DNA of 64,000 bases from contig NZ_JBINJW010000002.1 of the NCBI RefSeq assembly GCF_043951855.1, forward strand, positions 167,438 to 231,437, read 5' to 3'. Positions 33,990 to 41,745 of the stretch are shown piece after piece (within the stretch, counting starts at the first letter, position 1; every line of letters begins with the position of its first letter). Source of the DNA: Proteiniclasticum sp043951855. GTDB lineage: Bacteria > Bacillota > Clostridia > Clostridiales > Clostridiaceae. Below the pieces are notes generated by a model that saw only the letters and a program-made list of their open reading frames with translations, made no database searches and was not told the origin of the DNA. The position numbers and the translations under genes are program-made.

Positions 33990-34730
33990 TTAAGTATTTT
34001 TACTGGTATTTCTTTCGATATATCGTTTTTGCGATAATACAGCCTTTAAACAATAAAGTCGTCCCATCAACTTCTTGTGAAATGGTCTTCCTTTTGAGAA
34101 TCCACCACAAGAAACATTTGTTTGATGTCGTCTATATAGTATTAGTGGTTTATCTATAACCTCACACTTAAAATAGTATTCAGAAATCAAAGTAATCCAA
34201 AGATCATGAGGACAATATTCCACATTCTCTGGAAAAGGAAACAACGACTTCAAAACTCGCCTATTAAAAGCCATACAGCAACCTAGATACCTAGTTTTAA
34301 TTAAATTTCTAACAAACCCATTTTTAATGTTATACTCCTCAAATCTTGAACTGTTAATTACATTTAGAGACGCATCAACGGTATCTGCATCTGAGATCAC
34401 AAAATCATATTTTCCCAGTTTTTCAAGAGTAATACTTACTTTATTTTCTAGCCAGACGTCATCTTGGTCTGCTAAAAATATATACTCACCTTTTGCTTCA
34501 CTCAAAGCATTTGCGAAGTTGTTAGTGAAACCTCGCTGTTTTTTATTATAGAAAATTTTAATTCTTGGATCGTTATAACTTCTTATTATTTCTATAGTAC
34601 TGTCATCAGAATGATCATCAGAGATGATGATCTCATCTATATCTGATAGCTGTAAAATTATTGAGTCTATTTGTTCTTTTATGAACTTTTCTCCATTGTA
34701 TGTGGCTATGCAAACGCTAATCCGTGTCAT
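33990..34730 (-). CDS. Family 2 glycosyltransferase (rhamnosyltransferase-like)
   Basis: ATG 34730 has AGAGGTGAAG before it; the protein is 246 residues. VCIATYNGEKFIKEQIDSI and IIISDDHSDDSTIEII are classic GT2 motifs, LADQDDVWLENKV holds the metal-binding acids, and a later CPHDLWITLIS and LYRRHQTNVS resemble rhamnosyltransferases. With the dTDP-rhamnose genes in the locus, rhamnose transfer is a reasonable inference but not shown. Confidence 0.88.
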   Translation of the reverse strand: MTRISVCIATYNGEKFIKEQIDSIILQLSDIDEIIISDDHSDDSTIEIIRSYNDPRIKIFYNKKQRGFTNNFANALSEAKGEYIFLADQDDVWLENKVSITLEKLGKYDFVISDADTVDASLNVINSSRFEEYNIKNGFVRNLIKTRYLGCCMAFNRRVLKSLFPFPENVEYCPHDLWITLISEYYFKCEVIDKPLILYRRHQTNVSCGGFSKGRPFHKKLMGRLYCLKAVLSQKRYIERNTSKNT

Positions 34731-34768
34731 AACAGCTTCACCTCTTTTCATATATTAGCTAACATTAA

Positions 34769-35878
34769 CTATACTTCTTCAAATATTGTATCTGGTTTTT
34801 CAGGGTCGAAAGCCTCATTAGCCCACATGATTGTAACCATATCCGTATCACAAAGATTCTCTATGTTATGTGTATATCCCGTTGGTATATCAACAACTTC
34901 CATTTTGTCGCCGCCAACGTAATACTCTAACACTTTATCTGAATCTATTTGTCTGAGCCGAATGACACCCTCACCACTAACAACTAGAAACTTCTCACTC
35001 TTTGTATGGTGCCAGTGATTTCCTTTTGTAATACCAGGTTTTGATATATTTACTGAAACCTGACCACGATCAGGCGTTTTAATGAATTCAGTAAAAGATC
35101 CTCTCTGATCTACATTCATTTTAAGCTCATAACTAAACTGGTCTTCTGGTAAGTAGCTCAAGTATGTACTGTAGAGTTTCTTAGCAAATGCATCAGACAT
35201 GTTTGGTATCGATCTATCTTCTCTACTCTTCTTGAATGATTGAATTAAATAGACTATTTCGCCAAGAGTGATTGTATGTACAACAGATACTTCACAAAAA
35301 TCTCCCACTTTATTTTCGTTTGCTTCTAAAGCATTTATAAGCTCGTTTACTACATCATCTATATAAACAAGATTCATTACTACACTTGAATCGTTCACTT
35401 GAATCGGTAAGTCATGTGCTTCATTATGACAAAATGTGGCAACAGCACTATTGTAGTTAGGTTTACACCATTTACCAAATACATTAGGAAATCTATACAC
35501 TAGAATTTTTGCGCCAGTTTCCTTCCCATATTCAGATAGTAAATCTTCCCCAGCTTTTTTACTTTCACCATAAGGATTATCAAGTTCAGCTTGAATAGAT
35601 GATGAAATCATTACGGGACAAGTATTATTATGCTTCTTAAGAGAATTTAACAGGTCAGAGGTAAAGCCAAAGTTACCTTCCATAAATTCAGATTGATCTT
35701 TGGGTCGGTTTACCCCTGCAAGATGAAATACAAAGTTCGCTTCTTTGCAGTATTCATCAAGTAAAGAAGGATCTGTATCCCTATCAAACTCAAAAATATC
35801 TTTATACTTTTTATTTCTTAGCTCTGCTATTAAGTTTTTTCCTATAAATCCTTTGGATCCAGTGACTAATATTTTCAT
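34769..35878 (-). CDS. capF: CapF-type bifunctional UDP-sugar 3-epimerase / 4-reductase
   Basis: A 369-residue protein. The N-terminal part is an SDR reductase (VTGSKGFIGKNL, AGVNRPK, SSSIQAELDNPYGESKKAGE). A C-terminal cupin follows (SKPGITKGNHWHHTKSEKFL, MEVVDIPTGYTHNIENL), giving the arrangement of CapF. In L-FucNAc synthesis it converts the CapE product to UDP-2-acetamido-2,6-dideoxy-L-talose. Its ATG overlaps the capE stop by one base (TAATG), so translation is coupled. The next enzyme, the CapG 2-epimerase, is not in this window. Confidence 0.92.
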   Translation of the reverse strand: MKILVTGSKGFIGKNLIAELRNKKYKDIFEFDRDTDPSLLDEYCKEANFVFHLAGVNRPKDQSEFMEGNFGFTSDLLNSLKKHNNTCPVMISSSIQAELDNPYGESKKAGEDLLSEYGKETGAKILVYRFPNVFGKWCKPNYNSAVATFCHNEAHDLPIQVNDSSVVMNLVYIDDVVNELINALEANENKVGDFCEVSVVHTITLGEIVYLIQSFKKSREDRSIPNMSDAFAKKLYSTYLSYLPEDQFSYELKMNVDQRGSFTEFIKTPDRGQVSVNISKPGITKGNHWHHTKSEKFLVVSGEGVIRLRQIDSDKVLEYYVGGDKMEVVDIPTGYTHNIENLCDTDMVTIMWANEAFDPEKPDTIFEEV

Positions 35879-36900
35879 TATCTAGCCTCCCAGTTACGTA
35901 ACTCTTCTCTAATTTCCTCCAAAGATAATAATCTTTCTTTTATCTCATCAACAGTTAAAATTTTAGTATTGTTTGAATTATACTCATCGGTCAAAGTAAT
36001 CCTTGGCGACCCTTGCTCCAAGTATTTTTCATAATTCAAATCTCTATTATCCGCTGGAACTCTATAAAAATCACCTTTATCAATAGCTTTTGCAGCCTCT
36101 TCTTTAGTCAACAGTACTTCATACATTTTCTCACCATGACGAGTACCAATAATTTTGATTTCATTGTCAACGTTAAATAGTTCTTTAAGAGCTTGAGCTA
36201 AATCACCAATATAGCACGAGGGGGATTTTTGAACCATAATATCACCTGTTTCAGCATTCTCAAAAGCATATAGAACTAAGTCAACAGCATTTTCTAGACT
36301 CATAATAAATCTTGTCATTTTGGAATCTGTTACAGTGATTGGTTGTCTATTTTTAATCTGTTCAATAAATAAAGGAATAACTGATCCCCTTGAAGCCATA
36401 ACATTGCCGTATCTTGTTCCACATATCAATGTTCTATCCGGTGATACTGTTCTAGATTTTGCTATAAATGTCTTTTCCATTAAGGCTTTGGAAATCCCCA
36501 TAGCATTAACTGGATAGGCGGCTTTATCAGTTGATAGGCAAATCACCTTTTTTACACCAGCCTCTATAGCCGCAGTTAATACATTGTCTGTTCCAATAAC
36601 GTTAGTTTTAACAGCTTCAATTGGAAAAAATTCACAAGAAGGAACTTGTTTCAATGCTGCCGCATGAAATATATAATCGACATTGTGCATTGCATTTTTT
36701 AAACTAGATAAATCTCTAACGTCTCCAATATAATACTTTATTTTGTCATTCTGATAGTACCTTCTCATATCATCTTGTTTTTTTTCATCTCTTGAAAATA
36801 TTCTTATTTCCCTAATATCTGTATTTAGAAACTTTTCTAACACTACATTTCCAAAAGAACCTGTTCCGCCTGTTATTAACAAAGTCTTATTTTTAAACAT
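35878..36900 (-). CDS. capE: CapE-type UDP-GlcNAc 4,6-dehydratase/5-epimerase
   Basis: The start at ATG 36900 has GGAG seven bases upstream; 340 residues. TGGTGSFGNVVLEKFL binds NADP, AALKQVPSCEFFPIEAVKTN is the family segment, and the catalytic position reads NAMGISKALMEK, with Met in place of the usual Tyr, as in CapE/FlaA1-type dehydratases. It turns UDP-GlcNAc into the 4-keto-6-deoxy L-arabino-hexulose used by CapF. Confidence 0.93.
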   Translation of the reverse strand: MFKNKTLLITGGTGSFGNVVLEKFLNTDIREIRIFSRDEKKQDDMRRYYQNDKIKYYIGDVRDLSSLKNAMHNVDYIFHAAALKQVPSCEFFPIEAVKTNVIGTDNVLTAAIEAGVKKVICLSTDKAAYPVNAMGISKALMEKTFIAKSRTVSPDRTLICGTRYGNVMASRGSVIPLFIEQIKNRQPITVTDSKMTRFIMSLENAVDLVLYAFENAETGDIMVQKSPSCYIGDLAQALKELFNVDNEIKIIGTRHGEKMYEVLLTKEEAAKAIDKGDFYRVPADNRDLNYEKYLEQGSPRITLTDEYNSNNTKILTVDEIKERLLSLEEIREELRNWEAR

Positions 36901-36913
36901 TCTTAGTCTCCTT

Positions 36914-38128
36914 TTAGTAATTATCATTTATGAATTCATAAAATAGTTCAATGAGCTTTCGAGTATTTTGAGTACTAGAATAATTCTCTGCCCCAAATAT
37001 TTTGGCATTATCTGCCATTGTTTTTAACTTTTCTGAATTATTGTATAAGTCCAAGATTGCTTTAGCTAGAGTTTTATGATCATCATTAGATACAGATATA
37101 CCAATATCATTTGCATTGAACATTCTAAAATACTCAGAGTCTTTCTCGACTGAATTAACAATTACTCGCCTACAGGCCATTAATAATGGTGCTTTACTTG
37201 GGACTCCATTACCAATTACACCCTTATTTAAGGGTATTATACAAACTGAACATGCGCTATATACGTCTGGAACTATTTCAATAGGTTGGAGAGGGTAAAA
37301 CTCTATATTACTAAGTTTTCTTTTTTTAGCTTCCGTTATAAACTTTTCTTTTACATTTCCGTCTCCTATCATATGAAATACTATATCTTTATAATCTGTT
37401 AAATATTCCGCGGCTTCGAGTATAGCTTTATAATTAAACACATAACCGATTGTACCAGCAAATTGAACTATAAATTTATTTGTTGGTATTTTATACTTTT
37501 TAATAAACCTGTTTTCATCATCGCTAATTTCTTTAACTGCCCTATCATCATACCAAGCTGGTACAACCCTGACTTTAGAAGGATTTACTCCTTGTTCAAC
37601 AACTTTTCGCTTCATGTCCTCAGACAGCACAGTTATTACGGTACTCAATTTATAAGAGATTTTTTGTATTAATCGTAAGATTTCGTATAAAGTTTTACTT
37701 TTCATTACGCCAATGTCATACGCATGGCCTGGAAATATATCATATATGTTATAAACAATAGGTTTTTCACTGAATATTTTCAGAAGTAAAAGTTGATATA
37801 CAACCGTTGGACAAGATTGTAAAAATATCACATCTGCATCTTTGACTTTTCTCCAGTATGTAAAGCTCTGAAAGGCATATTTCATTTCATCGATGTATCT
37901 ATTAACAAATCTGGACTTATCAATGACTTTTCGATCCACTACGTCACAAGAAAAACCCGGTTTATCTTTTATCAAATCGGGTATATCAGGGTTTATTTTT
38001 TTTCGTCGGCTTTGTACTAAATGAACTTCAAAGCCTTCTTCTAAAAAATCATTTATCATCGTCATCGCCATTTGATTGTTAGGTCCAGGAGTATCAAATC
38101 CTTCTGTTGTAATAAATAGCATTTTCAT
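36914..38128 (-). CDS. Glycosyltransferase family 4, WbuB-like
   Basis: A 404-residue GT-B enzyme: FITTEGFDTPGPNNQMAM at the N-terminus, YNIYDIFPGHAYD in the middle, and VVPAWYDD, FVQFAGTIGYVFNYKAILEA, FHMIGDGNVKEKF, PSKAPLLMACRR in the donor domain. This pattern resembles WbuB-type L-FucNAc transferases, and it lies 13 bases upstream of capE/capF, so it probably transfers the L-sugar those enzymes make. Confidence 0.86.
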   Translation of the reverse strand: MKMLFITTEGFDTPGPNNQMAMTMINDFLEEGFEVHLVQSRRKKINPDIPDLIKDKPGFSCDVVDRKVIDKSRFVNRYIDEMKYAFQSFTYWRKVKDADVIFLQSCPTVVYQLLLLKIFSEKPIVYNIYDIFPGHAYDIGVMKSKTLYEILRLIQKISYKLSTVITVLSEDMKRKVVEQGVNPSKVRVVPAWYDDRAVKEISDDENRFIKKYKIPTNKFIVQFAGTIGYVFNYKAILEAAEYLTDYKDIVFHMIGDGNVKEKFITEAKKRKLSNIEFYPLQPIEIVPDVYSACSVCIIPLNKGVIGNGVPSKAPLLMACRRVIVNSVEKDSEYFRMFNANDIGISVSNDDHKTLAKAILDLYNNSEKLKTMADNAKIFGAENYSSTQNTRKLIELFYEFINDNY

Positions 38129-38155
38129 ATTTAAAGCTCCTTCAGCTATATAGCG

Positions 38156-39052
38156 TTATTTCTTCTTTTCCAAGTACTGTTTCACTTCAATACCAATACC
38201 TTCTTTAAAAGCAATTGGCTTGTACCCAAAATCTTTTCGTGCTAATTCATGGCTAAAACTTCTATCTTCAGCCATTCTTTGAACCTTTTCTACATAATCA
38301 ATTTTCCCTACACTAATTACTTTTAAAATAATTGCAAATGCAACTCCTACCGTAAGCGGAACGCTTATGAAATAAGTTTTTCTATTGAGGTGTAAACTAA
38401 TAAGTTCAAATGCTTCTTTCATACTTATTGGTTTTTCACCAGAAATAATATACTCTTTTTCTGTAGCCTTTGATAAATGCTTTAAAACAAGAAAATAAGC
38501 TTGCCCTAAGCTTCTTGCGTTAACTGGCTGAATCAGACCTCTACCTCCATTTATCACTGGAAATAATCTTAATCTATCAACCATTTTTATAAATTTACTC
38601 ATATTTAAATCACACAAGTCACCATATATCATCGTAGGTCTTAAAATAATTATATTAAGCTTATGATCACTTTTTTTAGTTAATAACTTTATCTCTTCTT
38701 CGATATATTGATAGATTTCTGAAGCAGATTTGTACTTAGAATATATTCCAGTCGTATGTACTAACGCAGCATTTTTAACCTTGTTTAAATTAGCTGCAAC
38801 AACTACATTTAAACTGTTTTGAATCCCTGCAATATGCATAATTGAATCAACGTTTTTAGCACATTCATTCATAAATTCTTGATCATTTAGATCTCCATAA
38901 ACTTTCTCAATATTTAATCCGCTGTTATCTAACATTGAAGTGTCAGATGTTTCCCTAACTATGCAGCGGATTGGTCCTTCATATTTATGATCAATAAGTT
39001 CTTGCAAGAAATATCTGCCTGTATGTCCTGTAATCCCTGTCACTAATAACAT
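38156..39052 (-). CDS. NAD-dependent epimerase/dehydratase family protein (possible 4-reductase)
   Basis: A 298-residue extended SDR. VTGITGHTGRYFL is the nucleotide loop. A Tyr-x3-Lys-like pair (YQYIEEEIK) and NIIILRPTMIYGDL follow, with FGYKPIAFKEGI at the end. It lies 11 bases after the priming transferase gene and downstream of a membrane 4,6-dehydratase. By analogy with WbpV/WreQ-like enzymes it could reduce the 4-keto-6-deoxy-GlcNAc intermediate to QuiNAc or FucNAc; this is inference from context. Confidence 0.75.
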   Translation of the reverse strand: MLLVTGITGHTGRYFLQELIDHKYEGPIRCIVRETSDTSMLDNSGLNIEKVYGDLNDQEFMNECAKNVDSIMHIAGIQNSLNVVVAANLNKVKNAALVHTTGIYSKYKSASEIYQYIEEEIKLLTKKSDHKLNIIILRPTMIYGDLCDLNMSKFIKMVDRLRLFPVINGGRGLIQPVNARSLGQAYFLVLKHLSKATEKEYIISGEKPISMKEAFELISLHLNRKTYFISVPLTVGVAFAIILKVISVGKIDYVEKVQRMAEDRSFSHELARKDFGYKPIAFKEGIGIEVKQYLEKKK

Positions 39053-39062
39053 CTGCTCACCC

Positions 39063-39686
39063 CTAATGTTTCACTGACTCTTTATCAGCTTTCTTTGTTC
39101 CAGTCCCACCTTCAACTACACCATCACTTCTCAGGACACTAAATATCGTTCCAAAGAAGCATCTAACATCCATCCAGAATCCTATCTTCTCAACGTATTC
39201 TCCATCTAGTTTAGCCTTGACTTCTATCTCCAACTCATCTCTACCATTAATCTGCGCCCAGCCTGTAAGACCTACAGGCACGTCATTGGCACCATATTTG
39301 TCCCTTTCTTCAATCAAATCATACTGATTCCAAAGAGCTGGCCTCGGACCGATAATGCTCATCTCACCTTTAAAGATATTGATAATCTGTGGTAGTTCAT
39401 CTAGGCTTGTCTTTCTTAAAAATTTACCAACTTTTGTGATCCACTGATCAGGATTCTCTAATAGATGAGTTGGCGTGTCCTTCGGCGTATCAATTCTCAT
39501 GGTACGAAACTTCAATATATGAAAATGACTCTTGTGGATTCCGACACGTTTTTGTTTGAACAGCACCGGGCCTGGAGAGTCTAGTTTAATCGCTATTATG
39601 AGTACTAAAAAAACAGGAGATAAAATAATAAGTCCGAGTGTTGAAAGTATGATATCTATTAATCTTTTGATTTTTAAATAAACCAT
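39063..39686 (-). CDS. Priming phosphoglycosyltransferase (PglC-type sugar transferase)
   Basis: A 207-residue small monotopic phosphoglycosyltransferase. One N-terminal hydrophobic re-entrant helix (IILSTLGLIILSPVFLVLII) is followed by DSPGPVLFKQKRVG, FHILKFRTMR, LRKTSLDELPQIINIFKGEM, IGPRPALW and VGLTGWAQINGRDEL. It transfers a sugar phosphate from a UDP-sugar to undecaprenyl phosphate and starts the repeat unit on the inner face of the membrane. Confidence 0.93.
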   Translation of the reverse strand: MVYLKIKRLIDIILSTLGLIILSPVFLVLIIAIKLDSPGPVLFKQKRVGIHKSHFHILKFRTMRIDTPKDTPTHLLENPDQWITKVGKFLRKTSLDELPQIINIFKGEMSIIGPRPALWNQYDLIEERDKYGANDVPVGLTGWAQINGRDELEIEVKAKLDGEYVEKIGFWMDVRCFFGTIFSVLRSDGVVEGGTGTKKADKESVKH

Positions 39687-39703
39687 GTTAGTTCCTCCTG
39701 CCT

Positions 39704-40456
39704 TTAATTAACGCCAAAACCTAATGTGATTCCATTAACACCATATTTCTCAGAAATTATATCGAGCAATTTAACTTTTTCCTCTTTTGGTAATTCAAGT
39801 GTATACAGATCAAAATCTTTCTTTCCCATCGGAGCCTTTGGGTCTTTATGGAAAGTGAAAAGACCTTTTTGTGATTTTTTTCTTGAATTTGATTGTTCAT
39901 CGCTATATCTATTTACCAAATATTTGTCCTTTGGTAAACTTTCAATAAAGTTGTCATATAAAGCTTTAAATTTAATGTTAGATAAATATTTTGTGTTGCC
40001 TTCTATCATAAATTTATCCAATTCATCAAGTGTAAATTGATCAAGCTCTCCCAAAGTAAATTCATCGATTAATGATAATGTGATTGGTAAATCCGGAACC
40101 TCTACATAACTTGGTATTTCAGAATTTAAAACAGCTAAATAAGTTAGTTCCTCATTATTTCTGCAATTAAAATTTGCAAAGTATAACGCAACCCAAGGAC
40201 TTGACGTCCAATCTAACAGCCTCGTCTTTTCTCCATAATGTTGAGCATGCTCTATAACATCTACAAAAGTATTAAACTCAATTTTTTGTTTATTTGAGTT
40301 GTAATAACTATGTAAAATCTCGAACTCAATATAATCACCACGACCTAATGAAGGCTTCATATGGTAATCGTAATCCTTATAACCTCTGAAAAAATTTGAT
40401 TCATTATTTAGTTTTTCAAAAACTTGAACTACATCTTCAGCAGTCTTTAAAAACAT
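39704..40456 (-). CDS. FRG-domain protein
   Basis: A 250-residue protein. FFRGYKDYDYHMKPSLGRGD gives the F-R-G motif that names the domain. HAQHYGEKTRLLDWTSSPWVALYFA is its second hallmark. The function is not known; FRG proteins recur in phage-defence and mobile contexts. A GGAGG six bases before ATG 40456 and a 14-base gap to the upstream small membrane protein indicate a two-gene unit. It does not look like a polysaccharide enzyme despite its place inside that locus. Confidence 0.85.
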   Translation of the reverse strand: MFLKTAEDVVQVFEKLNNESNFFRGYKDYDYHMKPSLGRGDYIEFEILHSYYNSNKQKIEFNTFVDVIEHAQHYGEKTRLLDWTSSPWVALYFANFNCRNNEELTYLAVLNSEIPSYVEVPDLPITLSLIDEFTLGELDQFTLDELDKFMIEGNTKYLSNIKFKALYDNFIESLPKDKYLVNRYSDEQSNSRKKSQKGLFTFHKDPKAPMGKKDFDLYTLELPKEEKVKLLDIISEKYGVNGITLGFGVN

Positions 40457-40470
40457 ATGACGCCTCCAGT

Positions 40471-40872
40471 TTATTTCTTGATATTAATTTTCTGCTTATT
40501 ATTGAATACATTGAGCATAAAACTATCATTCAGCTCCTTATTTCCAAGCTTCACATCAGTAACAAGAGCCTTAAATAAGTCAATCAAAGCATAGTTTATT
40601 TTTTCTGATTTATTCGAAGCATTAGCTGATGCTATATCATGAAGAGCTTTTACCTTTTTAATCACATCATCCGAATCATGAAAAACAATTACTATGCTAT
40701 TTAAAGCTTCTGAAAATCTATCACCATTTATGTCATACCGATTTCCAAATAATTGCATTATCAAATTCATCTTCTCTTTGCGACGCTCAGCTTTTTTATA
40801 ATAAAGAGTGGATATTATCACACCCAAGATTCCCGATATTAATGAAGATATTATTACTATTAAAAAATCCAT
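40471..40872 (-). CDS. Small membrane-anchored protein paired with the FRG gene
   Basis: ATG 40872 is set by GAGGTG six bases upstream; 133 residues. One N-terminal transmembrane helix (FLIVIISSLISGILGVIIST) is followed by a basic KKAERRKEK stretch and a helical cytosolic domain (LIMQLFGNRYDINGDRFSEALNSIVIVF). It resembles DUF6680-type proteins. It probably forms a membrane partner of the FRG protein; the function is unknown. Confidence 0.65.
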   Translation of the reverse strand: MDFLIVIISSLISGILGVIISTLYYKKAERRKEKMNLIMQLFGNRYDINGDRFSEALNSIVIVFHDSDDVIKKVKALHDIASANASNKSEKINYALIDLFKALVTDVKLGNKELNDSFMLNVFNNKQKINIKK

Positions 40873-40940
40873 TCCATACACCTCAAATCTATATGTTGTA
40901 TGCGGCACTTCATTCAGCACTAAATCTTGCATAAATGTAT

Positions 40941-41281
40941 GCTTTGATTGGATGCTTAGTCGTGTAATGCTTCTGTAACATTCACCCTTATACTGCAACC
41001 CTTGAAACCCTTGATATTACTAACTTACAGCCTCTTTATCCTTTCACCATACTCACGTCGAATCGGCGTTAAATACATAAAAGTTTGCGATTTCTCAGAC
41101 TACATAGACTACAAAATACTGAAACCATTGATTTCACTGGCTTTGAGACTGTAGTCTGACTTTTTTATAGACTACAAAATCAAATTTTGTAAAACTACAT
41201 ATTGTGGTCCGATATTTTTGACCTACTATATCTTGTAATCCTTTCACCATACTCACGTCGTTCTTCTCATCCAATCAAAGC
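40941..41281. repeat. 341-bp segment bounded by 14-base inverted repeats, with internal direct repeats
   Basis: GCTTTGATTGGATG (40941-40954) and its exact complement CATCCAATCAAAGC (41268-41281) bound this segment. Inside, a 23-base sequence starting ATCCTTTCACCATACTCACG occurs at 41038-41060 and again at 41238-41260, exactly 200 bases apart. TAGACTACAAAAT also occurs twice (near 41106 and 41177). No target duplication was found. It contains the stop codon of the pilin-like gene and may be a small non-autonomous element or a recombination site. Confidence 0.6.
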
Positions 41282-41610
41282 CAAGGAACTGGAACTGGAT
41301 CAGGTTCTGGTTCAGGATCAGGCTCATTATTACCTGGAGCATCACTGCAGTCAATTTTCCCGTCATTGTAATCAAATATTGATGAGTCCAGTCCATTTTC
41401 AATCATAAACTGCTGAAATAACTGCTCACTATCCCCTGCATCAGCTCCTGCCAAATACAAATGATATGCTGTACTAATGTAGATGCTCTTTAAAGCACAA
41501 CGGAATTTCGGACTGCTTATTACAAGCATTACAGACACAGCCACCAGTGCCAGAATCAGTCCATATTCAACTTTTGCCTGACCGTGACTGTCCGCAATAA
41601 TTTTTCTCAT
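41275..41610 (-). CDS. Flp/TadE-like pilin-type small protein
   Basis: A 111-residue protein. GQAKVEYGLILALVAVSVMLVI is the Flp prepilin motif (Gly, then Glu-Tyr at +5/+6, then a hydrophobic helix), preceded by a short basic leader (MRKIIADSHG). The C-terminal half is unusual: an acidic tail with Pro-Glu-Pro-Asp repeats. ATG 41610 follows AAAGGGGTG. No prepilin peptidase or Tad genes are in the window, so assembly would need genes elsewhere. Confidence 0.65.
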   Translation of the reverse strand: MRKIIADSHGQAKVEYGLILALVAVSVMLVISSPKFRCALKSIYISTAYHLYLAGADAGDSEQLFQQFMIENGLDSSIFDYNDGKIDCSDAPGNNEPDPEPEPDPVPVPWL

Positions 41611-41745
41611 GAGACTTCACCCCTTTAAGACAAATGAGAAATCCTATAACAGTTTAAAATATACAAGTTTAGCAACACGAAACTGCTTTAATATTCAATA
41701 GTCAGTGCATCATGCGTTTAATGCTTTAGGCATAGCAGCAATCTT

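Noticed and set aside
36914..36927. Overlap of the capE frame with the upstream glycosyltransferase gene
   Set aside because: The upstream in-frame codon has no ribosome site; ATG 36900 with GGAG removes the overlap.
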